The notes under the pieces are model-generated. The model was not told where the DNA came from. It searched no databases and saw only the letters and a list, made by a program, of their open reading frames with translations. Positions 30,661 to 39,208 of a stretch of 64,000 nucleotides of DNA are shown here, piece after piece. The translations under genes were made by a program, and so were the position numbers. The DNA is taken from assembly GCF_002355395.1 (NCBI RefSeq), contig NZ_AP017315.1:682001-746000 (forward strand), written 5' to 3'. This DNA is from Microcella alkaliphila (lineage in GTDB: Bacteria > Actinomycetota > Actinomycetes > Actinomycetales > Microbacteriaceae). Position 1 is the stretch's first letter; every line of letters starts with the position of its first letter.

Positions 30661-31539
30661 ATGGCCGCCGACACCCGAGACTCTCTCGACCCGTCACTCA
30701 TCGACTGGATGCTCGCCACCGACCCGGCGCTGGCCTGGCAGGTCGAACGCGACCTGCTCGGCGCGCCGGAGGATATGTGGCAGGCCACGCGGGCGCGGGT
30801 CGCGACCGATGGGCTAGGGGCGCGGATGCTCGCCCACCAAGACCCCGACGGCCAGTGGGCGGGTGGCGCCTACTTTCCGGGCGGCTTCGACTTTCACGGC
30901 CCCGAGGCCGCGCCCGGCGCGGGTCAGCCCTGGACCGCCACGACGTGGTCGCTGAACACCCTGCGCGAGTGGGGTCTCGACGCGTCGGCGCTCGCCGGCA
31001 CGGCCGAGAAGCTCGACGCGAACAGTCGGTGGGAGTACGACGACCTGCCCTACTGGGGTGGCGAGGTTGACGCGTGCATCAACGGCTTTACGCTCGCCAA
31101 CGGCGCCTGGCTCGGCGCCGAGGGCTCGACGCGCTCCAGCTTTCACTCGACCCTGAACGCGCTGAAGGGCATTCTCGACTGGGAGATCCGCACCGGCGAC
31201 GACCGGCTGCGCGAGGTGCGGCACCGCGGCGAGCAGTACCTGCTCACCCGGCGCCTGCTGTACCGCGCGTCGACGGGGGAGAAGGTCGGCCCCTGGGTCG
31301 ACCTCTTCGGTTACCCCTTCCGGCACGTGTACACGGCGCTCAATGCGCTCGACTACCTGCGCCGGGCATTCCTGCATGACGGCGTTCCACCCGATGAGCG
31401 CGCCGCCGACACGGTCGCGATCGTGCGCGATGCCCGCCAGGGCGACGGCACGTGGCTGCAGGGCAGGCGCTATGCGGGCGCCGTGTGGTTCGAGATCGAC
31501 GTGCCCGTCGGCCGACCCCGCAGCCCGGTGAACTCCTGA
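30661..31539 (+). CDS. prenyltransferase/squalene-cyclase-like alpha-toroid protein
   Basis: 292 residues. Two repeat-like motifs typical of prenyltransferase/squalene-oxidase repeats are readable: QDPDGQWAGGAYFP with WTATTWSLNTLREWGLD, and GDGTWLQGRRYAG. GEVDACINGFTLANGAWLG and LFGYPFRHVYTALNALDYLR lie between. The DXDD catalytic motif of class II cyclases is not seen, so enzymatic function as a terpene cyclase is unlikely. An alpha/alpha-barrel of unknown role is the safest call. The ATG at 30661 lies 6 nt after TAGCCT (leaderless). Confidence 0.62.
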   Translation: MAADTRDSLDPSLIDWMLATDPALAWQVERDLLGAPEDMWQATRARVATDGLGARMLAHQDPDGQWAGGAYFPGGFDFHGPEAAPGAGQPWTATTWSLNTLREWGLDASALAGTAEKLDANSRWEYDDLPYWGGEVDACINGFTLANGAWLGAEGSTRSSFHSTLNALKGILDWEIRTGDDRLREVRHRGEQYLLTRRLLYRASTGEKVGPWVDLFGYPFRHVYTALNALDYLRRAFLHDGVPPDERAADTVAIVRDARQGDGTWLQGRRYAGAVWFEIDVPVGRPRSPVNS

Positions 31540-31622
31540 CAGTTCCTGCCACGCGGCGCGTCCGGGTAGTCTGACGGAAAAGCTTTGCCTGCTTTCAGTG
31601 TGCTCGACCCGATCGGAGCCCC

Positions 31623-34352
31623 ATGTCGAACGCTTCGGACACCACGCTTCGCGCCCCCGCGGCCGTGCACGCCGCCAGCGTCGACGAGACCTACGCGGCT
31701 CTCACCGTCACGGCCGATGGGTTGAGCGCCGACGAGGCTGCCCGCCGACTCGAGAGGGTTGGCCCGAACCGTTTGCCCGAGAAGGCACCCGACCCGGCGT
31801 GGAAGCGCCTGCTGCGGCACTTCAACGACGTTCTTATCTACGTGCTGCTCGCGGCCGCCGTGCTGAAGGCGTTCCTGCTCGACTGGGTCGACGTGGGCGT
31901 CATCCTCGCGGTCGCCATCATCAACGCGCTGATCGGCTTCATTCAAGAGGGTCGCGCCCAGCGCGCCCTCGACGGCCTGCGCAGCATGCTGTCGGTGCGC
32001 GCTCAGGTGCGCCGCGACGGCGAGTGGGTCGGCACGAACGCCGAGAACCTCGTGCCCGGCGATGTGGTGCGTGTGAAGTCGGGTGACCGCATCCCGGCCG
32101 ACATCCGCATCACTCACTCCACCGAGCTGCGCGTCGAAGAGGCGGGCCTGACGGGCGAGTCTGAGCCCGTCACGAAGAGCGCCGACCCGGTCGACAAGGC
32201 CTCGGGCATCGGTGACCGCACGTCGATCGGCCACTCCGGCAGCCTCGTCGTCAGCGGCCGCGGCACCGGTGTCGTCGTCGCGACCGGCGCCGAGACCGAG
32301 ATCGGTCGCATCAACACGATGATCGAATCGGTCGAGCAACTGTCGACCCCGCTTGAGCGCAAGATTCACCGCTTCAGCGTTCTGCTGGCTCGCATCATCT
32401 TGACCGTTGCGGTGCTGCTGATCGTGTTCGGCTTTGCGGTGCACGACTACCCCGTGCCCCTGTTGCTGACCGTCGCGGTGACTTTCGCGGTCGCGGCGAT
32501 CCCCGAGGGCCTGCCCGCCATCGTGACCATCACGCTCTCGTTAGGCGTGCAGGCGATGGCTCGCCGCAACGCGATCACCCGCCGGCTCGCGTCCGTCGAG
32601 ACCCTCGGATCCGTCACCGTCATCTGCTCGGACAAGACGGGCACGCTCACAAAGAACGAGATGACCGTTGAGCGGGTCGTGACATCCGAGGCCACCTACG
32701 ACGTTGACGGAACGGGATACGACCCGAGCGGAGGCATCCGCCGCGACGGCGCTGAGGTCGACGTCACCAGAGAGGATGCTCTGCGCCAGTTGATCACGGT
32801 CATGGCCGTTGCCAACGACTCGGGCCTCCGAGAGAAAGCTGGCGCGTGGTCGATCGTCGGCGAGCCGACCGAGGGCGCCCTCGTCACGCTCGCGCACAAG
32901 GCGCAGGCCGTTCCCGAGGGGTTCGAGCGCCTCGCGGCTGTTCCCTTTGAGTCAGAGCACAAGCTGATGGCGACCCTCGACCGCGGCCTCGACGGCGACG
33001 TCACGGTGCACGTGAAGGGGGCGCCCGATCGGGTGCTCGACCGCTGCGTCGCACAGCTCGGGGCGAACGGCGACACTGAGCCGCTCGACGTCGACTTCTG
33101 GCGCGAGCGCATCGCCGAGCTCAGCGCTGATGGCCTGCGGGTGCTGGCGGCGGCGCAGCGTGCCGCCGAACCCGACACGAGCGACCTCGCGCTCGCGCAC
33201 CTCGACGACGACCTCGTCTTCGTTGGCGTCGTCGGTATCCTCGACCCGCCTCGCCCCGAGGCGATTGAGGCGATCGACGACGCGAAGCGAGCCGGAATAC
33301 GCGTGAAGATGATCACGGGAGACCACGCCGGAACGGCGACGGCGATCGGCCGCCAGATGGGCATCATCGACCCCGACGACGACCACGCCGACGAGGCCAT
33401 CACCGGTGCCGAACTCGACGCCGCCAGTGACGATGAGCTGCGCGACATCGTGCAGCGGTACGACACGTTCGCCCGGGTGAGCCCCGAGCACAAGCTGCGC
33501 ATCGTCGAGGCGCTCCAGGCGCACAACGAGGTCGTCGCCATGACCGGCGACGGCATCAACGACGCGCCCGCTCTGCGCCGCGCAGACGTTGGCGTGGCCA
33601 TGGGCATCAAGGGCACCGAGGCGACCAAGGAAGCCGCCGAGATCGTGCTCGCCGACGACAACTTCGCCACGATTACGCGCGCGGTCGAGGAGGGCCGGCG
33701 CACCTTCGACAACATCGTGAAGTCGGTTGTGTTCCTGCTGCCGACGAACGGCGCGCAGTCGCTCGTGCTGCTGGTCGCCGTGCTGCTCGGCCTGTCGATC
33801 CCGCTCGCCCCGGTGCAGATCCTGTGGGTCAACCTCATCGCGGCCGTCACCCTGTCACTCGCCCTCGCGTTCGAACCGGCCGAGGCCGACGTCATGAAGC
33901 GCGCACCGCGCATCCCGGACAGCCCGATCGTCGGCGCGGCCCACCTGATCCAGATCGCACTCGCCTCGCTGCTCATCGGCGGGGGAACCCTTGCCATGTA
34001 TTACCTCGCGCGTGGACAGGGCGTCGACGACCCGCAGGCGCAGAGCCTCGCCGTGACCACCCTTGCGGTCGCGCAGATCGGCTACCTGCTGACGTGCCGC
34101 AACCTGCGGGGGGCAACGGTGTCGCCAGCCCAGTGGTTCTCGAATCCCATCGTGTGGCTGTCGATCGGCGGACTGCTCGTGCTGCAGGCGCTGTTCGTGT
34201 ACGCGCCGTTCATGAACACCCTGTTCGGCTCGGCCCCCCTGCCCGCCAGCTCGTGGGCGCTCGCGTTCGCGATCGCGGCCGCCGTGTACGTCGCCATCGA
34301 GGTGACGAAGGCGATCACGCGCCGACTCATGCCCGAGGCGGCACCGCGATGA
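31623..34352 (+). CDS. P2-type cation-transporting ATPase (PacL/CtpF-like)
   Basis: 909-residue membrane pump. Order of domains: N-terminal actuator with EEAGLTGESEPV (TGES near 177), membrane helix 4 motif AAIPEGLPAI, phosphorylation site SDKTGTLTKNE at Asp337, nucleotide domain, GDGINDAPALRRADVGVAMG, and six C-terminal helices. PEGLP in helix 4 is P2A (calcium) like, but helix 6 (WVNLIAAVTLSLALAFEPAE) lacks the Asp used for calcium by SERCA, as in many bacterial CtpF-like pumps, so the ion is uncertain. It is followed after 10 nt by the Mrp-like antiporter operon, implying linked ion homeostasis. Confidence 0.85.
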   Translation: MSNASDTTLRAPAAVHAASVDETYAALTVTADGLSADEAARRLERVGPNRLPEKAPDPAWKRLLRHFNDVLIYVLLAAAVLKAFLLDWVDVGVILAVAIINALIGFIQEGRAQRALDGLRSMLSVRAQVRRDGEWVGTNAENLVPGDVVRVKSGDRIPADIRITHSTELRVEEAGLTGESEPVTKSADPVDKASGIGDRTSIGHSGSLVVSGRGTGVVVATGAETEIGRINTMIESVEQLSTPLERKIHRFSVLLARIILTVAVLLIVFGFAVHDYPVPLLLTVAVTFAVAAIPEGLPAIVTITLSLGVQAMARRNAITRRLASVETLGSVTVICSDKTGTLTKNEMTVERVVTSEATYDVDGTGYDPSGGIRRDGAEVDVTREDALRQLITVMAVANDSGLREKAGAWSIVGEPTEGALVTLAHKAQAVPEGFERLAAVPFESEHKLMATLDRGLDGDVTVHVKGAPDRVLDRCVAQLGANGDTEPLDVDFWRERIAELSADGLRVLAAAQRAAEPDTSDLALAHLDDDLVFVGVVGILDPPRPEAIEAIDDAKRAGIRVKMITGDHAGTATAIGRQMGIIDPDDDHADEAITGAELDAASDDELRDIVQRYDTFARVSPEHKLRIVEALQAHNEVVAMTGDGINDAPALRRADVGVAMGIKGTEATKEAAEIVLADDNFATITRAVEEGRRTFDNIVKSVVFLLPTNGAQSLVLLVAVLLGLSIPLAPVQILWVNLIAAVTLSLALAFEPAEADVMKRAPRIPDSPIVGAAHLIQIALASLLIGGGTLAMYYLARGQGVDDPQAQSLAVTTLAVAQIGYLLTCRNLRGATVSPAQWFSNPIVWLSIGGLLVLQALFVYAPFMNTLFGSAPLPASSWALAFAIAAAVYVAIEVTKAITRRLMPEAAPR

Positions 34353-34362
34353 CGGACACCCT

Positions 34363-34626
34363 GTGAGCGCCGCGGTCAGTGTCGCCCTGATCGTGGCGGC
34401 CTTCATCCTGTTTGCCTGCATCCTGGCGGGGCTGTGGCGCGCCGTTGCGGGCCCGACGATCGAAGACCGGCTCACCGCGTTCGTGCTGTTGGGCGCGGGC
34501 GGTGCCGCCCTGTTCATCGTGCTCGCGGCGATCGCCGACCTGCCGGCCCTGCGTGACATCGCGATCGTCGTCGTCGGCCTGGCCACCATCGTCGCGGTCG
34601 TGTTCACTCGGCGGTCGGTGCGCTGA
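34363..34626 (+). CDS. mrpF: monovalent cation/H+ antiporter subunit F
   Basis: 87 residues with three membrane helices. It matches MrpF/MnhF by the cytoplasmic loop WRAVAGPTIEDRLTAFVLLGAGG between helices 1 and 2. GTG start 10 nt after the P-type ATPase stop. Its TGA stop overlaps the ATG of mrpG (ATG at 34626). First gene of an eight-gene Mrp/Mbh-like membrane complex operon in which all neighbours overlap by 1-10 nt. Confidence 0.88.
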   Translation: MSAAVSVALIVAAFILFACILAGLWRAVAGPTIEDRLTAFVLLGAGGAALFIVLAAIADLPALRDIAIVVVGLATIVAVVFTRRSVR

Positions 34627-34949
34627 TGGTCATCGTCGACGTGCTCGTCATCACCCTGCTCGCGGCGGGTGTCTTCTTCGTTGTCGCGGGCACGGTGGGG
34701 CTGCTGCGCTTCCCCGACCTCGCGAGCCGCTTGCACGCGGTGTCGAAGGCCGACGTCCTCGGCCTCGGACTCATCGCCACCGCGCTCGCCCTGCACCTTC
34801 TCATCACCGAACCGGGATGGGCAGCGGTCGGCGTGGTGGCGAAGCTGGCCCTCATCTGGATTCTCGCCCTCATCGGCACCGCCGCGAACGCCTACCTCAT
34901 GGCGGGCAGCAGGCGGCGGGCCGAGGTAGAGACGGAGGAGGAGCCGTGA
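34626..34949 (+). CDS. mrpG: monovalent cation/H+ antiporter subunit G
   Basis: 107 residues with three membrane helices. It matches MrpG/MnhG by FFVVAGTVGLLRFPDLASRLHAVSKADVLGLGLI and the C-terminal TAANAYLMAGSRRR. It starts on the last base of mrpF and its stop overlaps the GTG start of the next gene (34946). It is a structural membrane subunit with no catalytic residues. Confidence 0.9.
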   Translation: MVIVDVLVITLLAAGVFFVVAGTVGLLRFPDLASRLHAVSKADVLGLGLIATALALHLLITEPGWAAVGVVAKLALIWILALIGTAANAYLMAGSRRRAEVETEEEP

Positions 34950-35926
34950 CGGTCATCGCCTTCTCCGACGTCGACGTGCTCGACGTGCTCGTCGTGGCGG
35001 CCGTCGCCGTCACCGCGATACTCGCCATCGCGATTCCTCGCCGGGTCGGCGCGACCATCGCCTTCCTCGTCTTCGGCCTGCTGCTCGCGCTGCTCTGGGC
35101 ACGTGTCGCCGCGCCCGACGTGGCGATCGCCGAGGCGGCGCTCGGCGGTGGGGTGGCGGGGGCGCTGCTGGTCGATGCACTTCACCGGCGACAGCCCGCG
35201 CAGCCGAAGCGCGACCATCGTCGCGCGGTGGCGATCACGGCGGTCGGCGCCGCGCTCGGTGCGGTGACGTTCGCCGCCCTTGCGACCGTGCTGTCGCGTC
35301 TCACGGCGGAGCCCGCCGACCTCGGGCCGCTCGCCCTGGAGGCCGTCGAGCGCAGCGGCGTGAGCCACCCCATCACCGCGGTGCTGTTGAACTTCCGCAA
35401 CCTCGACACGCTGCTCGAGATCGCGGTCGTCGTGTTCGCCGCGGTGGGTGCCGCGGCGCTGTCGCGTGACCGCATCCGCACCGTGACCGACCCGGGCCCG
35501 GTTCGGCGCGTCATCGCCGTCATCATCGTGCCGGCTCTCGTGCTGCTCGCCGCCTGGCTGCTCGTGGCCGGAACCAGTGAGCCCGGCGGAGCCTTCCAGG
35601 CCGGTGCCGTGCTCGGTGCCGCGCTCATCATCGCCCACCTGTGCGGGGTGCGCGCCGCCCGCGCGGCCGGAGGGCGCGCGCTCGTGCTCGTCGTGGCGGG
35701 CCTGCTGGCGTTCATCCTGCTCGGCGGCATCGGGCTCGCGGTGACGGGAACGTGGCTCGCGCTCGACCTCAGCTGGGCGTTCGCGGCCATTCTCTCCATC
35801 GAGACCCTGCTCACCGTCAGCATCGGGGTCGCGCTCGCCATGCTCTTCCTGGCCGCCGGCTCGCGCGACGATGCGGCGGCCGTCGACAGCGCGGCAGCCG
35901 CCCCAGCCCTGGGGGGTGCCGCGTGA
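34946..35926 (+). CDS. mrpB: fused DUF4040-MnhB antiporter subunit
   Basis: 326 residues, all membrane-embedded. The first third (FLVFGLLLALLWARVAAPDVAIAEAALGGGVAGALLVDAL) is the DUF4040 domain that in classical Mrp systems is part of MrpA and in Mbh hydrogenases is MbhD. The last third (LLVAGTSEPGGAFQAGAVLGAALIIAHLCGV) is MnhB/MbhF. Between them lies a region resembling the MbhE-like linker. A separate DUF4040-B fusion with no N-terminal MrpA antiporter domain is unlike Bacillus MrpA. GTG start overlapping mrpG; its stop overlaps the mrpC GTG. Confidence 0.82.
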   Translation: MTVIAFSDVDVLDVLVVAAVAVTAILAIAIPRRVGATIAFLVFGLLLALLWARVAAPDVAIAEAALGGGVAGALLVDALHRRQPAQPKRDHRRAVAITAVGAALGAVTFAALATVLSRLTAEPADLGPLALEAVERSGVSHPITAVLLNFRNLDTLLEIAVVVFAAVGAAALSRDRIRTVTDPGPVRRVIAVIIVPALVLLAAWLLVAGTSEPGGAFQAGAVLGAALIIAHLCGVRAARAAGGRALVLVVAGLLAFILLGGIGLAVTGTWLALDLSWAFAAILSIETLLTVSIGVALAMLFLAAGSRDDAAAVDSAAAAPALGGAA

Positions 35927-36219
35927 CCACCCTGCAGCTGTTTATGTATGCCGGTGCGTTCATCCTCGTGGTGGGGGTTGCCGCGACCCTGCTGGTACGC
36001 GACCTGATTCGCCGCCTGATCGCCCTCAACGTCGCCTCTGGGGGCGTCATGCTGCTGTGGTTGGCGCTCGCCGATCGCGGCGACGGCGAGCCCGACCCCG
36101 TGCCGCAAGCCCTCGTGCTCACGGGCATCGTCGTCATGGCGGCCGTCACGGGCATCGCCATCGTGCTGGCGCGACGGGTCGAGCAGCTCGACGACGACCT
36201 CGAGGAGGTCGAGCAGTGA
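35923..36219 (+). CDS. mrpC: monovalent cation/H+ antiporter subunit C (NuoK-like)
   Basis: 98 residues with three membrane helices, homologous to MrpC/NuoK. Typical stretches are RLIALNVASGGVMLLWLAL and PVPQALVLTGIVVMAAVTGIAIVLARRV, in which the PQALVLTGIVV block is diagnostic. GTG start at 35923 overlapping the previous stop. An acidic C-terminus (DDDLEEVE) faces the cytoplasm. The stop TGA shares its last base with the ATG of the next gene at 36219. Confidence 0.9.
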   Translation: MTTLQLFMYAGAFILVVGVAATLLVRDLIRRLIALNVASGGVMLLWLALADRGDGEPDPVPQALVLTGIVVMAAVTGIAIVLARRVEQLDDDLEEVEQ

Positions 36220-37676
36220 TGTCGGCCGCAGCCCTCGTGCTCGCGCCCGTCTTTCTGCCCCTCGCGGTCGGCGCGCTGTCGGCCGTGCTGCCTCGGCGAG
36301 CGGCGGCGACGCTGACGGTCATCGCGGCCGCCGCCACGCTGATGTTCGCCGTGTTGCTGGGCATCGCCGTGCTCGACGCGGGCCCCGTGCGGCTGGAGGT
36401 GGCTGGCTGGGCGCCGCCCGTCGGAATCCTTCTCGCCGCGGACGGGCTCTCGGTCGTCATGATCGGCCTGTCGGCAACCGCGGTGCTGGCTGCTGCGCTC
36501 GTTGCCGCCGCCGACGACCACTTCGCGGGAGGGCACGCGTTCTGGCCGCTCGTTGGTGCGGCGGCCGCGGCCGTCAACGGCGTCTTTGTCACGCGCGACG
36601 TGTTCACCGCCTTCGTGCTGTTGGAGCTGTTGACCATCGCATCCGTCGCGCTTGTCGCCCTGGGGGGAGCGCGATCGGCCGCAGCCGCCCTGCGCTACCT
36701 CTTCGTTGCCGTGACCGGCTCGCTGTTCTTCCTGCTCGCGGTCGCCCTCACGTACGGGCACACCGGCACCGTCGACCTGGCGCAGGCCGCCGAGCGCGCC
36801 GATGACACCGTCATCGTCGGGGCGATCATCGCGCTCACCGTGGTTGGCATGGCCGCGAAGACGGCGCTGTTCCCGTTGCACTCGTGGCTGCCGGCCGCCC
36901 ACCCCGCTGCCCCGACGGCGGTCAGTGCGCTGCTCTCGGCGCTCGTGATCAAGGCGTCGATTGTGATCCTGTGGCGCATCGTCGAGTACTTCGGCCCGCT
37001 CACCGACCTCGCCGCTCCGCTCGCGACCGCCGTGGGCGTAGCGGGCGCCGCCGCCGTGCTGTGGGGCGGGGTGCTCGCGCTGCGACGCGACCGCCTGAAG
37101 TCGATCATCGCCTACTCGACGGTCGCCCAAGTCGGGTACATGGTGCTGCTGGTGCCGCTCGTGTTCACCGCGAGCGACCCGCAAGTGGCCTGGATCGGCG
37201 GCATTCTGATCACTCTGGCTCACGGCGTCGCGAAGGCCGCCATGTTCCTCGCCGCCGGAGCGCTCGCCGCCGCGGCCGGCACCGGTCGGCTCGACGGGCT
37301 CGAGGGCACCATCAGCCGCATGCCGTGGACGGTCGCCGCGATCGGGCTCGCCGGCGTCAGCCTCGCGGGGCTTCCGCCCACGCTCGGCTTCGTCGGCAAA
37401 TGGATGCTCGTGCAAGCCTCGCTCGACGCGGGCGCCTGGTGGTGGCTGGCTCTGCTCCTCGGCGGCGGGCTGCTGACCTTCGCCTACACGGCGCGCATGC
37501 TGCGAGCCACCTTCAACCCGCCCGGTGACTTCTCGGGCGCCCGCGAGCTCACCCGGCCCGCGCGCACCGTGGCCATCGTGCCGCTGGCGCTCGCCGCCCT
37601 GTCGGTGGTGCTCGGTCTCATTCCGTGGCTGCTCATTGATGTTCTGAGTGCTGCGCCGATGGGAGGTGGCGCATGA
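36219..37676 (+). CDS. mrpD: antiporter-like subunit D (first of three; NuoN/MrpD family)
   Basis: 485 residues, about 14 membrane helices, with the proton-channel machinery of complex I antiporter subunits: Glu in LLELLTIAS (helix 5), Lys in MAAKTALFPLHSWLPAAHPAAPTAVSALLSALVIKAS (helices 7-8), and HGVAKAAMFLAAGAL (later Lys/His). ATG at 36219 with GAGGAGG 10 nt upstream; a GTG at 36216 is possible. Together with the next two genes it supplies three antiporter-type subunits where Mrp normally has two (A and D). Confidence 0.87.
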   Translation: MSAAALVLAPVFLPLAVGALSAVLPRRAAATLTVIAAAATLMFAVLLGIAVLDAGPVRLEVAGWAPPVGILLAADGLSVVMIGLSATAVLAAALVAAADDHFAGGHAFWPLVGAAAAAVNGVFVTRDVFTAFVLLELLTIASVALVALGGARSAAAALRYLFVAVTGSLFFLLAVALTYGHTGTVDLAQAAERADDTVIVGAIIALTVVGMAAKTALFPLHSWLPAAHPAAPTAVSALLSALVIKASIVILWRIVEYFGPLTDLAAPLATAVGVAGAAAVLWGGVLALRRDRLKSIIAYSTVAQVGYMVLLVPLVFTASDPQVAWIGGILITLAHGVAKAAMFLAAGALAAAAGTGRLDGLEGTISRMPWTVAAIGLAGVSLAGLPPTLGFVGKWMLVQASLDAGAWWWLALLLGGGLLTFAYTARMLRATFNPPGDFSGARELTRPARTVAIVPLALAALSVVLGLIPWLLIDVLSAAPMGGGA

Positions 37677-39208
37677 ACGATGACACGGTTACCGTGATGA
37701 GCGCGCTGCCGGTCGTGCTTCTGCTGACGTCGCTCGTGCCGGCGATGCTGATCTTCGCGCTGCGCGAGAAGCGGACGGTACTGCGCACCACCCTGAACCT
37801 CGCCGGCGCGATCGCGAAGGTTGTGCTCGTGATCGTGCTGATTCCGCGCGTCGTGGCGGGCGAGGAGCTACGCGCCGAGTTCACGTGGATTCCCGGGCTC
37901 GACATCGTATTCGTCACCGACACGTTCTCGCTGTTCTTCGTCGCGCTCTCGGCGGGCCTGTGGTTGGCGACGACGATCTACGCCGTCGGCTACCTGGAGG
38001 GCTCGCCCAACCGCAGCCGGTTCTTCGGCTTCTTCAGCCTGTGCGTCACGGCCACGGTCGGTATCGCCCTGGCCGGCAACCTGCTTACTTTCCTGATCTT
38101 CTTCGAGCTGTTGACGCTCGTCACGTACCCGCTGGTGGCGCACCGCGGAACGCGGGCGGCCCTGCGCGGCGCCCGCATCTACCTCGCGTACACGCTCGGC
38201 GGCGGCGTCGCCCTGCTGCTCGGCGTCGCCTGGCTGACCCTCGAGGTTGGGCCGGTCGAGTTCCGTGCCGGCGGTATCCCCGAGGTGGCGGAATTCGCCG
38301 CCCGCGACCCGCTCACCGCGACGGTGATCGGCGCGGTGTTGTTGCTCGGCGTCGGCGTGAAGGCCGCGCTGTTCCCGCTGCACGGTTGGCTACCGATTGC
38401 CATGGTGGCCCCCGCGCCGGTGAGCGCCCTGCTGCACGCGGTGGCCGTGGTGAAGGCCGGCGCCTTCGGAATCATCCGCATCGTCGAGGACGTTTTCGGC
38501 CTGGCCCTGTTCGCCGAGCTCGGGATGCTGCAGGCGCTCGCCGTCGTCGCCTCCGTCACGATCGTCTACGGGTCCGTCCGCGCGCTCGCGCAGGACGACC
38601 TGAAGAAGCGCCTCGCATATTCGACGGTGTCGCAGGTGTCGTACATCGCGCTCGGCGCGGCGCTGCTGTCGCCGATCGCCACCGCCGGGGCGATCGTGCA
38701 CATGGTCAACCAGGGCTTCATGAAGATCACGCTGTTCTTCTGCGCCGGCCTGTTCGCCGAAGAGCTCAAGCTGTCAAAGGTCAGCCAGCTCGCCGGGGTC
38801 GGCCGACGGATGCCCATCACGAGCGCCGCTTTCACCATCGCCGCGCTCGGCATGATCGGGCTGCCGCCGTTCGCCGGCTTCATCTCGAAGTGGGCGCTCG
38901 GGCTCGGTGGGCTCGACGCGGGCCAGCCGTGGGTGATCGCCGTGCTGCTGACCAGCACGGTGTTGAATGCCGCCTACTTCCTGCCGATCATCGCGACCAT
39001 CTGGACGTCGCCGCGATCAGAGTCGGAGGGCAGCGATGAGGGCACGTTCCCGGTACCCGCCCGGCGTTCGGGCTGGGAGGCGCCCGCGAGCCTCCTGCTG
39101 CCCGCGGTCGCGACCGCGCTCTTCGTCATCCTGTTTGGCGTCGCCGCCGGCTGGGGCTACTCGCCCTGGGTTCTCGCGCAGATCGTGGGGGAGGGAGCAT
39201 GGCCGTGA
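37673..39208 (+). CDS. antiporter-like subunit (second of three; NuoL/NuoM/MrpD family)
   Basis: 511 residues with about 14 membrane helices. Key residues are present: Glu in FFELLTLVTYPL, Lys in GVKAALFPLHGWLPIAMVAPAPVSALLHAVAVVKAG, QDDLKKRLAYSTVSQVSY, and NQGFMKITLFFCAG. These form the expected chain of ionisable residues for proton translocation. It starts within the ATGA overlap with mrpD (37673-37676) and overlaps the next gene by 10 nt. It is closest to the M-type (NuoM) group. Confidence 0.87.
   Translation: MNDDTVTVMSALPVVLLLTSLVPAMLIFALREKRTVLRTTLNLAGAIAKVVLVIVLIPRVVAGEELRAEFTWIPGLDIVFVTDTFSLFFVALSAGLWLATTIYAVGYLEGSPNRSRFFGFFSLCVTATVGIALAGNLLTFLIFFELLTLVTYPLVAHRGTRAALRGARIYLAYTLGGGVALLLGVAWLTLEVGPVEFRAGGIPEVAEFAARDPLTATVIGAVLLLGVGVKAALFPLHGWLPIAMVAPAPVSALLHAVAVVKAGAFGIIRIVEDVFGLALFAELGMLQALAVVASVTIVYGSVRALAQDDLKKRLAYSTVSQVSYIALGAALLSPIATAGAIVHMVNQGFMKITLFFCAGLFAEELKLSKVSQLAGVGRRMPITSAAFTIAALGMIGLPPFAGFISKWALGLGGLDAGQPWVIAVLLTSTVLNAAYFLPIIATIWTSPRSESEGSDEGTFPVPARRSGWEAPASLLLPAVATALFVILFGVAAGWGYSPWVLAQIVGEGAWP

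Noticed and set aside
30661..31539. Functional squalene-hopene cyclase
   Set aside because: The protein is less than half the usual length and has no DXDD catalytic motif; only the toroid-repeat flavour is present.
35817..37415. 532-codon frame antisense to mrpC/mrpD
   Set aside because: Composition is His/Arg/Gln/Glu-rich and low complexity, and it crosses several real overlapping genes on the plus strand.
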